Assembly: GCA_002348185.1 (NCBI GenBank) | Contig: DDYW01000200.1 | Coordinates: forward strand, 36,078-56,090 | DNA: 20,013 bases | DNA from: Candidatus Hydrogenedentes bacterium UBA2224 | GTDB lineage: Bacteria; Hydrogenedentota; Hydrogenedentia; Hydrogenedentales; SLHB01 | Reading direction: 5' to 3' | In this document: positions 1-6,149 of the stretch, piece after piece | How the letters are laid out: each line of letters begins with the position of its first letter | Numbering within the stretch: position 1 is the first letter of the stretch | Program-made: the position numbers and the translations under genes | Notes under the pieces: generated by a model | The model's database searches: none | What the model saw: the letters and a program-made list of their open reading frames with translations, nothing else | What the model was told of the DNA's origin: nothing

Positions 1-81
1 CCGCGGACGGCGCTTGGAACATGTCTTTGTTCTTCAAAATGACTGGCACTTCTTACACCGAGCGCCAGCCAGGTCAGTTAA

Positions 82-1017
82 TCAGGGGGGGCATTGACGA
101 ACCTCGATCGCGATGTGATCGAGTCCCAGATCTTTCGGGATTCGTGCCCTGTATCCTTCGGGAGACTCTGGCTCGTGGGCAACAACAGCCAGTATAACGG
201 CGTAAATGTTCGGGCCGATGGACCAGACATGAAGGTCAACAACCTTGCTGTCGTGATCGTTCTCGATGCTCTCCGTTATGATTTTTCGGATCTCGTCCGG
301 GCCTTGCTGGTCCAAGAGAACGCCGGATGTAACGCACAACAGCCCAACGGACCAGCGCGCCACGAGGACCGCGCCAACCACACCCATCAGCGGATCCATC
401 CATACGAAGGCCAGGTATTTTCCAGCAATCAAGGCAAATATGGCCAGGACGGATGTCAGGGCATCGGCAAGCACGTGCAGGTAGGCGGAGCGAAGGTTAT
501 GGTCGTGTCGGTGGCCGTGGTGCGAGTGGTGCTCAGGGGAACGGCCGTGGCCGCGATGGCCGTCTCCGCCAAGGATGAAGACACAGATCCCATTGACGAT
601 GAAGCCGAGACAGGCGACGAAAATGGCGTGGTTGAAGATGATGTCCACCGGGCTGAAAAGCCTGTGAACACTCTCCCACACCATGAGCAAAGAAAACAGC
701 GCAAGCAACAGCGCGCCGCTGAAGCCACCCAGAGTATTGACTTTGCCCGTGCCGAAGCTGAACCGGGCGTCCCGTGCATGCCTCCGCGCGTAGACATAAG
801 CAAAGGCGTTGATGCTCAGTGCCCCCGCGTGTGAGGCCATATGGAGCCCGTCCGCGAGAAGCGCCATCGACCCGAAGAGTATTCCGGCGACAATTTCGAC
901 GATCATCATTGCGCCCGTAATGACTATTACGATTACGGTGCGCAGTTCGCCGGGACGCTTCAAGTCCTGGCCGAAGGTATGACTGTGCTGCCAGGTATCC
1001 GGATTGTCATTGTGCAT
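82..1017 (-). CDS. dmeF: CDF family Co(II)/Ni(II) efflux transporter, DmeF type
   Basis: This is a cation diffusion facilitator that exports divalent metals from the cytoplasm by proton antiport; the DmeF branch mainly handles cobalt and nickel. Visible in the 311-residue product: an N-terminal TWQHSHTF segment typical of DmeF, about six hydrophobic segments between residues 27 and 237, the TM2 signature DGLHMASH (D56, H59, H63), the TM5 signature HVLAD (H181, D185), and a His-rich cytoplasmic loop at 153-173. A cytoplasmic ferredoxin-like domain follows (about 238-311, with DLHVW at 261-265). I chose the ATG at 1017 because an AAGGA ribosome site lies 6 nt upstream and family similarity starts there; the frame stays open to 1131, but that extension is unlike CDF proteins. 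The FMN reductase lies upstream on the same strand across a 313-bp gap, so co-transcription is uncertain. The CDF family is certain; the metal specificity is inferred from the DmeF-like motifs. Confidence 0.93.
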   Translation of the reverse strand: MHNDNPDTWQHSHTFGQDLKRPGELRTVIVIVITGAMMIVEIVAGILFGSMALLADGLHMASHAGALSINAFAYVYARRHARDARFSFGTGKVNTLGGFSGALLLALFSLLMVWESVHRLFSPVDIIFNHAIFVACLGFIVNGICVFILGGDGHRGHGRSPEHHSHHGHRHDHNLRSAYLHVLADALTSVLAIFALIAGKYLAFVWMDPLMGVVGAVLVARWSVGLLCVTSGVLLDQQGPDEIRKIITESIENDHDSKVVDLHVWSIGPNIYAVILAVVAHEPESPEGYRARIPKDLGLDHIAIEVRQCPP

Positions 1018-1330
1018 CAACCGTCCTTTTTGCCGGTACCGAACAGTGATGGAGCAGACTCGCGCCCGGGCCGCCACCACGATGTTCTTGAGGATGATTT
1101 TCCACGAGTTGACCACAAACCGGGTGTTCAATCAAGCGTCCACAAAACGAGACCGGGATGAGTCCGTGCTTCACGCAGAGGCACCTGGCCCGGAAGCGGG
1201 GGCCGGCACGGCCGCACACTCCTGCTGCGCGGTTTCATTGATTGTGCCCCCAGACTCCCGTGCACGCGGCAGGACATGCTTCGTACCGGGTTCAATGGCA
1301 GACGTGAGTGATCAGCCCGCGTATCGCCCG
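1018..1330. other. 313-bp intergenic region between dmeF and the FMN reductase gene
   Basis: I see no convincing gene here. The minus strand is open from 1131 into dmeF without a start better than 1017. The segment should hold the dmeF promoter on the minus strand. The best match is TTGATT, 17 nt, TCAACT around 1090-1130, which is too weak to call. There is no clear terminator for the reductase gene, only a short G+C palindrome (GGCCG/CGGCC) near 1202-1214. Confidence 0.5.
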
Positions 1331-1891
1331 TTACGGCTGGACATTCGCGGTGACCCATGCGGCATAGGCCCGTATGAAATTCTCCAGGAACTTCCGCGTG
1401 CCGTCATTGACGAGCTTGCCATTCCCGTCGAACAGCTTGTCCGCACTGCCGAGATACGCTTCCGGCTGGGCCATCGCGGGAATGTTGAGGAAAACGAGCG
1501 ATTGACGCAGATGGTGATTCGCTCCGAATCCGCCCATGGCGCTGGGCGACGCACTAACGATGGCGCCGGGCTTGCCGTTCCAGACGCTCTCGCCGTACGG
1601 TCGTGACCCGATATCCAGAGCATTCTTCAAGGCGGCCGGGACCGAACGGTTGTGCTCGGGCGTGACAAAGAGGACGGCGTCGGCCACACGGACTCGCTCA
1701 CGAAATGCCGTCCATTCGGGCGGCGGATTCCCGTCATGATCCTGGTTGTACATCGGTAGCTGCCCGATTTCGACGATGCTGATCCGGAGCCCCGCGGGAG
1801 CAAGTTCCGCGAGCGCATAGGCGACTTTGCGATTGATCGACTCTCTGCTCAGGCTGCCGACGATCGCGGCGATGTCGAATACTCTGTCCAT
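1331..1891 (-). CDS. NAD(P)H-dependent FMN reductase (YieF/ChrR/SsuE-like flavoprotein)
   Basis: This is a cytoplasmic flavodoxin-fold oxidoreductase of the NADPH-dependent FMN reductase family. Relatives reduce FMN, quinones, azo compounds or chromate with NAD(P)H. The 186-residue product starts with a β-strand and the phosphate-binding loop GSLSRESIN (residues 12-20). It carries the family signature TPEHNRSVPAALKNALD (77-93) and a second flavin-contact region around SPSAMGGFGA (115-124). Length is typical for the family (about 180-190). The ATG at 1891 follows a GGGAGAGG ribosome site; the in-frame extension to 2035 runs through low-complexity non-family sequence and the putative promoter, so I reject it. 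A minus-strand promoter at 1967-1995 fits this start. Adjacent dmeF on the same strand suggests metal or oxidative stress defence, which is only inference. Substrate cannot be told from sequence. Confidence 0.9.
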   Translation of the reverse strand: MDRVFDIAAIVGSLSRESINRKVAYALAELAPAGLRISIVEIGQLPMYNQDHDGNPPPEWTAFRERVRVADAVLFVTPEHNRSVPAALKNALDIGSRPYGESVWNGKPGAIVSASPSAMGGFGANHHLRQSLVFLNIPAMAQPEAYLGSADKLFDGNGKLVNDGTRKFLENFIRAYAAWVTANVQP

Positions 1892-1966
1892 GTGTCCTCT
1901 CCCTTGGAACCGGCCCGTATGCCTCACCGCAGCCGGGGGCTGAAAGCCGCCATTGCGCGTTGAGCA

Positions 1967-1995
1967 AGTGTACCCCGGTTCACCTGGAATTCCAA
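1967..1995 (-). promoter_or_regulatory. Putative sigma70 promoter for the FMN reductase gene
   Basis: On the minus strand TTGGAA (1995-1990) is followed after exactly 17 nt by TACACT (1972-1967), 4 of 6 matches to each consensus box. The predicted transcript would start near 1960, giving a leader of about 70 nt before the ATG at 1891. The site lies just past the minus-strand terminator at 2003-2040, a sensible place for a new transcription unit. Confidence 0.45.
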
Positions 1996-2002
1996 CTGAC
2001 AC

Positions 2003-2040
2003 AAAAACGGCCAGTGGCTCACCTGTGCAAACCACTGGCC
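2003..2040 (-). terminator. Rho-independent terminator downstream of the tRNA 3' remnant
   Basis: A perfect 9-bp inverted repeat, GGCCAGTGG at 2009-2017 and CCACTGGCC at 2032-2040, encloses a 14-nt loop. On the minus strand the stem is followed at once by GTTTTTG, the layout of an intrinsic terminator. It starts 15 nt beyond the CCA end of the tRNA fragment at 2055-2078 and most likely terminated that tRNA gene. No intact minus-strand gene now ends just upstream of it. Confidence 0.75.
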
Positions 2041-2054
2041 TGATGGATGTTATA

Positions 2055-2078
2055 TGGTGGGCGGTACTGGACTTGAAC
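2055..2078 (-). other. 3' end of a tRNA gene (remnant), probable integration (att) site
   Basis: Read on the minus strand from 2077 this is TTCAAGT (T loop), CCAGT (3' side of the T stem), ACCGCCC (3' side of the acceptor stem), discriminator A, and encoded CCA at 2057-2055. The sequence 5' of the T loop (GTTAG) pairs poorly with CCAGT, and no GGGCGGT acceptor partner or anticodon arm follows within the next 100 nt, so the rest of the tRNA is absent. The GGGCGGT acceptor implied here is common in valine tRNAs, but identity is not certain. A tRNA 3' end still joined to its terminator is the classic scar at the distal end of an element integrated into a tRNA gene. Confidence 0.7.
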
Positions 2079-2161
2079 TAACAAAAGAGATAGAACAGGA
2101 CGATTACAGAGAAGAGACAGAGCACGGACATATCGACACAAAGCACGGTGGTACAATGAGT

Positions 2162-2226
2162 TGTGTTGGACATCTTGAGGACACATCAGTACAACACGGG
2201 GACAGTCCGGCAAGCTCGCCGTGTTG
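2162..2226 (+). repeat. Three-arm inverted repeat that can form two mutually exclusive hairpins
   Basis: GTGTTG near 2163-2168, CAACACGG at 2192-2199 and CCGTGTTG at 2219-2226 are mutually complementary. The middle arm can pair with the left arm (6 bp) or the right arm (8 bp). It lies inside the weak ORF at 2054-2353, next to the tRNA remnant. It may be a recombinase arm site, a regulatory fold or chance. Confidence 0.4.
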
Positions 2227-2390
2227 CACATATGTTGCAGACCAAGACCTCGCAACCGTCATCCAAAACTGGCAAAAGCTACCCGAACACGTCCGAAGCA
2301 CCATACTCACCTTGGTCCAGAACGTGGTCGCTACGGAACATACGAGAGAGTAGTCACAGAGTCAATGCTGCGGCATATGGTGTCGCTCCC

Positions 2391-2417
2391 GAAAACTCGT
2401 CCTTATTGAAAAGGACG
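2391..2417 (-). terminator. Possible intrinsic terminator for the DUF1998 gene
   Basis: CGTCCTT at 2398-2404 and AAGGACG at 2411-2417 form a perfect 7-bp stem with a 6-nt loop. On the minus strand the stem is followed by AGTTTTCG, a short T-tract. It sits about 124 nt past the stop codon of the minus-strand gene ending at 2541. The short U-run makes it only moderately convincing. Confidence 0.45.
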
Positions 2418-2540
2418 TGCAGCAACTGCAGCGTCTGCTGAGTTTATGCAGTTATGCGACCGAATGTCCAAGGCGGTCTTCTTCAATGGCTGTATGAGCA
2501 CGTATTGCTATCGCATACGACCACAAGAGAGCGAGCTCAT

Positions 2541-4667
2541 TCATTTCCTTGGCCTTCCATTGAACCATGTGCTGTTCTCGGAAACCTCACGAGCCAAATC
2601 CTTCCCTGACAAATATTTGGCTAGCTTTCGGAAATGCCGAATCATGGCATCGCGGTCGTCCAGCTCAACATATGTAATTTCGATGACTTGGTAGCCGTTA
2701 TTACGAAGCCAGGTCCGAATTTCTCGGTCGCGCGCGGCGATCCGCGGGTCACCGTGCAGGGAGGAACTCATACCGTCCAGGTAGATGCACACGCCTTTGT
2801 CTTCCACATCCTCCTCGTCGCCTCGGAAATAAACGTCCGGAGTCGTGCTCCCGATGAGATGATCCATCACGATGGGTTCACTAAACCGGATCTGTTGCTG
2901 AAACTCGCCCGACATAAACCCCGCGGCTTGAAGCAAATGCTTTAGTCTCGTTTCACCATCGTTGACGGGCTGTGCGTCGAGTTCGTGGGTGTCTCCTACA
3001 GGTTGGAGCGCCGGTATCTCGTGGGCCACACGAAGTTCTCCGCCCCAGGCACGCAAACGCTCTACCGCCAGGCGGCGGTCCAAATATCGGTGGTAGAAGG
3101 AATTCCTGAACGTCTGAAGACAATTGATGCAGGAATGTTCGCACGCGGAGGAACATTCATCCGCAAGCTGAACTGCGGCCTCAACGACCTTCGCGAAACT
3201 TCCCCGAATCTGCTCAAGCAATCCCAAACCACCCGGCATAGGGTCCCAGAGCAGTGCGTCAACCTCGTCCCGGTCCACATGCCCAATGACGAGTATCTGG
3301 AGATCCTCAAGGTGCATGTCGAGCACGTGCGCGGCACCCATGCGAAGAGTCTCAAGTAACGAGTAGGCTTCTGTACGATCGGCGCACGACGGCAGCGACA
3401 GGCAGTCCGCAACAACGTCAGCGAAGAATCCCAGCATATCGGGGCGCCGTCCACAACGCTCCTGGTGCCCATCGAGAAAACTCTTGATTTGCCTTTCCGA
3501 AGATAAGGGAGAAACGCTCTGGCCGCAAACGGCACAGATCGGATAGCCCAGGAGTTGCCGTTCGTCAATGGCCGGTCCTGAGCCGACATTTACAAGACGC
3601 AGATGTACACCGCGTCGCAACGTGAGGCGCCTTTCGCCCCATGTCAAATCAAAGCCGCCACTGTGCCGGCCTTTCTCACGTCCGTATACCGCCACCGGCA
3701 TTTGAAAGCGAGTTTCCTCTTCGTCGGAGATTTGCGACTGGTGCGCGAGGTCAACATCGCAAACCGAGATAGCCCTCAGGGTTGTAGCGCCCAGACCGCC
3801 AGCCGCCCCGCCCACATTTGCCTCAGCTACCGCTTCCCGATCGGTGTTGACCTCAAACAGCGGCATCTCATAGCGTTCTTCATCAGGGTCTCGATGAAAG
3901 CGTCTCGCCACAAACCGGTGGCCGTTGGCATAGATCAAGTTGCCTGGTACGTACTCGCGCAAGGCCAGGCTTGCCGGGCGAGGCAGATCAAAGTCCATGC
4001 TACCAAGCTGCCAGAATGGAACCTCTGCCATGGCCACGACGGACCCATTATCCAGGCCATATCCCGGCAGGAATCCCTCTGCGGCGAGAACACTGTACGT
4101 GTTGATGTCGTCCACCCCTTCAGCTTCGCGACGTTTCCGGGTCTGCACGCCCTTGAGTTTCTTGATCATCCGATCACAACGGCGAAAATGGGCGTCATCT
4201 TCGGGATCGAGAGTGCCTTGGTCTCTCCTTACCAATTCCAAACGGCGCATCTCGCTGTAGGCCCATTTTAACCTCCTGCGAAGCCGATCCAGGACCTTGG
4301 AGAGTTCATCCGCCATGACCACAGTGTGCCTGCGCAAAACCGCGACATCCGTTACGTCGGAATCCGCCTCAGGCCAGCCCTGCTGGAAGACATCCGAAAC
4401 ATAGCCGAGCAGGTCGTCCAGGCGCTGAGTGATAACGTCTCCCAAGGGCGCAATGCTGAACGGCGCCGTGCCTTCTTGGCTTCTTTGATCACCAAGAGCA
4501 TGGTAGCAGGACAGCTTGGAAATTGTGCAAGCGACTGGCCCGGCTTTCGGGTGTGCGGGGCAAAGAATAGACGGTCCCGAAATACCGGGCCGAGGTGTGT
4601 CGCGATGCCTGCGTTCAACGAATGGCACATAGCACGAGAATTCCCGGGCCACCAGCCAGCAATACAT
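2541..4667 (-). CDS. DUF1998 (MrfA/Drm-like) protein with C-terminal Vsr/DUF559-like nuclease domain, lacking the helicase half
   Basis: The 708-residue product matches the C-terminal half of large DUF1998 helicases linked to DNA repair and phage defence. Visible are a charged helical region (118-182), the family segments AAEGFLPGYGL (195-205) and LREYVPGNLIYANGH (236-250), a first cysteine group C378, C381, C405, the DPMPGGLGLLE loop (475-485), and the DUF1998 zinc cluster C505-x3-C509-x3-C513-x2-C516 followed by FYHRYLDRRLA (524-534). A further domain (about 573-685) resembles Vsr/DUF559 nucleases: PD at 610-611, IYLDG at 628-632, H638, D647 and GYQVIEI. No Walker A, DEAD/DEAH box or other helicase motif is present. 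Residues 1 to about 70 look non-native, and TAA lies two codons before the ATG. No good ribosome site precedes 4667; ATG 4316 (residue 118) is an alternative start. It is probably a 5'-truncated helicase-nuclease, or possibly a stand-alone DrmB-like protein. Confidence 0.75.
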   Translation of the reverse strand: MYCWLVAREFSCYVPFVERRHRDTPRPGISGPSILCPAHPKAGPVACTISKLSCYHALGDQRSQEGTAPFSIAPLGDVITQRLDDLLGYVSDVFQQGWPEADSDVTDVAVLRRHTVVMADELSKVLDRLRRRLKWAYSEMRRLELVRRDQGTLDPEDDAHFRRCDRMIKKLKGVQTRKRREAEGVDDINTYSVLAAEGFLPGYGLDNGSVVAMAEVPFWQLGSMDFDLPRPASLALREYVPGNLIYANGHRFVARRFHRDPDEERYEMPLFEVNTDREAVAEANVGGAAGGLGATTLRAISVCDVDLAHQSQISDEEETRFQMPVAVYGREKGRHSGGFDLTWGERRLTLRRGVHLRLVNVGSGPAIDERQLLGYPICAVCGQSVSPLSSERQIKSFLDGHQERCGRRPDMLGFFADVVADCLSLPSCADRTEAYSLLETLRMGAAHVLDMHLEDLQILVIGHVDRDEVDALLWDPMPGGLGLLEQIRGSFAKVVEAAVQLADECSSACEHSCINCLQTFRNSFYHRYLDRRLAVERLRAWGGELRVAHEIPALQPVGDTHELDAQPVNDGETRLKHLLQAAGFMSGEFQQQIRFSEPIVMDHLIGSTTPDVYFRGDEEDVEDKGVCIYLDGMSSSLHGDPRIAARDREIRTWLRNNGYQVIEITYVELDDRDAMIRHFRKLAKYLSGKDLAREVSENSTWFNGRPRK

Positions 4668-4690
4668 GCCTTAGTCCAACCGACGGGGTG

Positions 4691-4696
4691 TATAAT
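4691..4696 (+). promoter_or_regulatory. Perfect -10 box (TATAAT) upstream of the secreted propeller gene
   Basis: TATAAT at 4691-4696 matches the sigma70 -10 consensus exactly and is preceded by GGTG. No good -35 box is seen 16-18 nt upstream. A transcript from here would begin near 4703, about 50 nt before the TTG start at 4755. It lies in the divergent gap between the DUF1998 gene and the propeller gene. Confidence 0.4.
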
Positions 4697-4709
4697 TCTC
4701 GAAGGCGAC

Positions 4710-4742
4710 ATGAACGCTGCGACACCTCCTGTGCCGGCGTAG
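4710..4742 (+). CDS. Possible 10-residue leader peptide
   Basis: ATG at 4710 opens a 10-codon frame (MNAATPPVPA, ending TAG). GAAGG lies 4 nt upstream of the ATG. The TAG at 4740-4742 overlaps the AGGAAGGG ribosome site (4741-4748) of the next gene, so ribosomes ending here would sit on that site. Two adjacent Pro codons and a third Pro may slow translation. Such short frames also arise by chance. Confidence 0.2.
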   Translation: MNAATPPVPA

Positions 4743-4754
4743 GAAGGGCACTAT

Positions 4755-6008
4755 TTGAGCGATCTCTTATCAGGCGCAGAGCATGGGACGCCGGCTTTGA
4801 AGGTAGCTGTAGATACGGGAGGGCTGGAGTTGGATCGTACGAGGTTGCGTTCAAGCCTTAGCCGCTGCGTCCATTCAGGTCCAGCGACCATCTCGACCGT
4901 GCTTCTGGCATCCCTTATCCTGCTGCCGGGCGCTGAGTCGGCGTGGGGACAGGAACCGGCGCTCTCGTCGAACAAGGCGTTTTACAGTGGTCCGCCCCAT
5001 AACGGCGGCTTGTTCCTGCTGCGCGGGTCTTGGAACTCCCTCAACCAGTTTGAAAAGCCGACAGTCGCGGTGGTCGGGAACGAGTTCTTGGCTCTCGACC
5101 AGCCGGTGCTTTACACGGGTTTGGAGGACCGTTATTGCGAGACATGCTGGCAATTCTACACCGAGTGGCATGGTGTTTGGTTCACATCGATCAGTACGTC
5201 AGGCTTGTGCCAGTCTCTGCTGCAGCGCGTCGAATTCACGTCCGAAAAGCCCATGAACGGGATGGACGTGGCTTTCGACTCCGATTCAGGGTATGGCCTC
5301 GTGGTATGGAGTATGGGTGGCAGGCCCGAAAACGGGGGCTTCTACCTCAATCACGACGTCTATGGATACGTGCTTGACGCCAGCGGAAATCCAGTGGGCA
5401 ACTCCTTCTTCATAGCAGGTCCCGCTCCAGAGCAAGACCACGAGCTGGAACCCAGGGTCGCCGCAACGTCGGGAGGCCATTTCGTCGTCACCTATCGTCG
5501 CTTCCTTGGTTCCGACTGGGAGCCTTGGAATGAACCGGGACAGCAGGCGGTCTGCGCGCGGGCAGTCCACATCTGGTACACGACTCCCACCGTATCTCCT
5601 GAACTGACCATCGAGATCGAAGGATTCCAAGCCGACGTAGCGCGCCTCGACGACGAACGCGTGGCGGTCGCGTACGTCTACATGGATCGAATTACCGGCA
5701 AGCGCGGCCTCAAGGCGATCGTACTCAACCACGCGCCCTACCCGGTAGCGCCTCCCACTACCTTGGTAGGCGAGATGGGCTGCAATAACTGGGATACGAA
5801 GAACGGCCCCGCGGTTGCGTGCAATGAGGCGGAACATCACGCCGTCGTCCTCTATAACGCCGATCCTAACTACTTGGATATGGAGATACGTGTTCGAGGG
5901 GCCACCGTAACACCCTCGAGTGGCCAGGTCGTACCCGATCTCGATTACCCGTTGCATCTGCAGCCCGTAGCCCCCAGGAGGGCGCAGAGCAGCCCTGCCA
6001 TCGCCTGA
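4755..6008 (+). CDS. Secreted β-propeller-like protein, N-terminal part (gene interrupted by in-frame TGA)
   Basis: These are the first 417 codons of a secreted protein whose frame continues unchanged to 7823 after a TGA at 6006-6008. The TTG start is supported by AGGAAGGG 6 nt upstream. An unusually long n-region precedes a signal-peptide core at about residues 45-60, with likely cleavage near AESA/AWGQ (60-66). The mature part carries regular repeats of the form P-x-V-A-x(5-8)-V-V-x-(W/Y), at about residues 101, 170, 233, 293, 353 and 413, spaced about 60 residues, as in a β-propeller. The sixth repeat holds the stop codon, and a seventh lies beyond it at about residue 486. Loss of the rest would remove propeller blades, the dockerin-like part and all BACON-like repeats. 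No enzyme active site is recognised; binding or adhesion is an inference. Confidence 0.75.
   Translation: MSDLLSGAEHGTPALKVAVDTGGLELDRTRLRSSLSRCVHSGPATISTVLLASLILLPGAESAWGQEPALSSNKAFYSGPPHNGGLFLLRGSWNSLNQFEKPTVAVVGNEFLALDQPVLYTGLEDRYCETCWQFYTEWHGVWFTSISTSGLCQSLLQRVEFTSEKPMNGMDVAFDSDSGYGLVVWSMGGRPENGGFYLNHDVYGYVLDASGNPVGNSFFIAGPAPEQDHELEPRVAATSGGHFVVTYRRFLGSDWEPWNEPGQQAVCARAVHIWYTTPTVSPELTIEIEGFQADVARLDDERVAVAYVYMDRITGKRGLKAIVLNHAPYPVAPPTTLVGEMGCNNWDTKNGPAVACNEAEHHAVVLYNADPNYLDMEIRVRGATVTPSSGQVVPDLDYPLHLQPVAPRRAQSSPAIA
6006..6008 (+). other. In-frame TGA inside an otherwise continuous coding sequence
   Basis: The codons before (SSPAIA) and after (DKVSGHFVTAW) the TGA are in the same frame. 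Together they make one propeller repeat parallel to SGGHFVVTY and SGYGLVVW elsewhere in the protein. No indel is needed: one base change (for example TGG or CGA to TGA) or a base-call error explains it. TGA is the normal stop of the downstream part and of the glucan synthase, so a changed genetic code is unlikely. Confidence 0.85.
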
Positions 6009-6149
6009 GACAAGGTCTCCGGTCACTTCGTCACGGCATGGCGCGAGGGCACGCCCACCACGAACAACGGCCACAGCGGTCCGTCGTGGCAGGGCCAACT
6101 AGGCTCTCACCAGACCCGCATCCTGGTCCGTCAACTCGACACCAGTGGT

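Larger units (their letters stand above)
2054..2353 (+). pseudogene. Short ORF with tyrosine-recombinase-like C-terminal tail, probably a remnant
   Basis: This is a 99-codon open frame whose first codons (MVGGTGLEL) are simply the plus-strand reading of the tRNA 3' end. Such GGTGxE starts are known from ORFs abutting tRNA attachment sites. The middle is low-complexity and shows no domain. The end, DQDLATVIQNWQKLPEHVRS at about residues 63-82 followed by a hydrophobic helix, matches my recollection of the W-x-x-L-P-x-x-(I/V)-(R/K) tails that close many phage-type integrases and neighbouring ORFs in Planctomycetes-like genomes. The catalytic recombinase domain (R..HxxR..Y) is absent, so this is at most the 3' end of a broken integrase gene. 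Local composition is visibly more A+T rich than the flanking genes. Confidence 0.4.

Noticed and set aside
1018..1131. N-terminal extension of dmeF to the ATG at 1131
   Set aside because: The extra 38 residues do not resemble CDF proteins, and a good ribosome site supports the ATG at 1017.
3603..4271. 222-codon plus-strand ORF opposite the DUF1998 gene
   Set aside because: No recognisable domain; it is the antisense of clear DUF1998 motifs.
6006..6020. Selenocysteine insertion at the in-frame TGA
   Set aside because: A small hairpin (GAGAC/GTCTC with a 3-nt loop) overlaps the TGA, but it does not have the spacing or loop of a bacterial SECIS, and a propeller repeat has no reason to need selenocysteine.
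5286..6098. 270-codon minus-strand ORF opposite the propeller gene
   Set aside because: The plus strand shows regular propeller repeats and a signal peptide; the minus frame is a high-G+C shadow.
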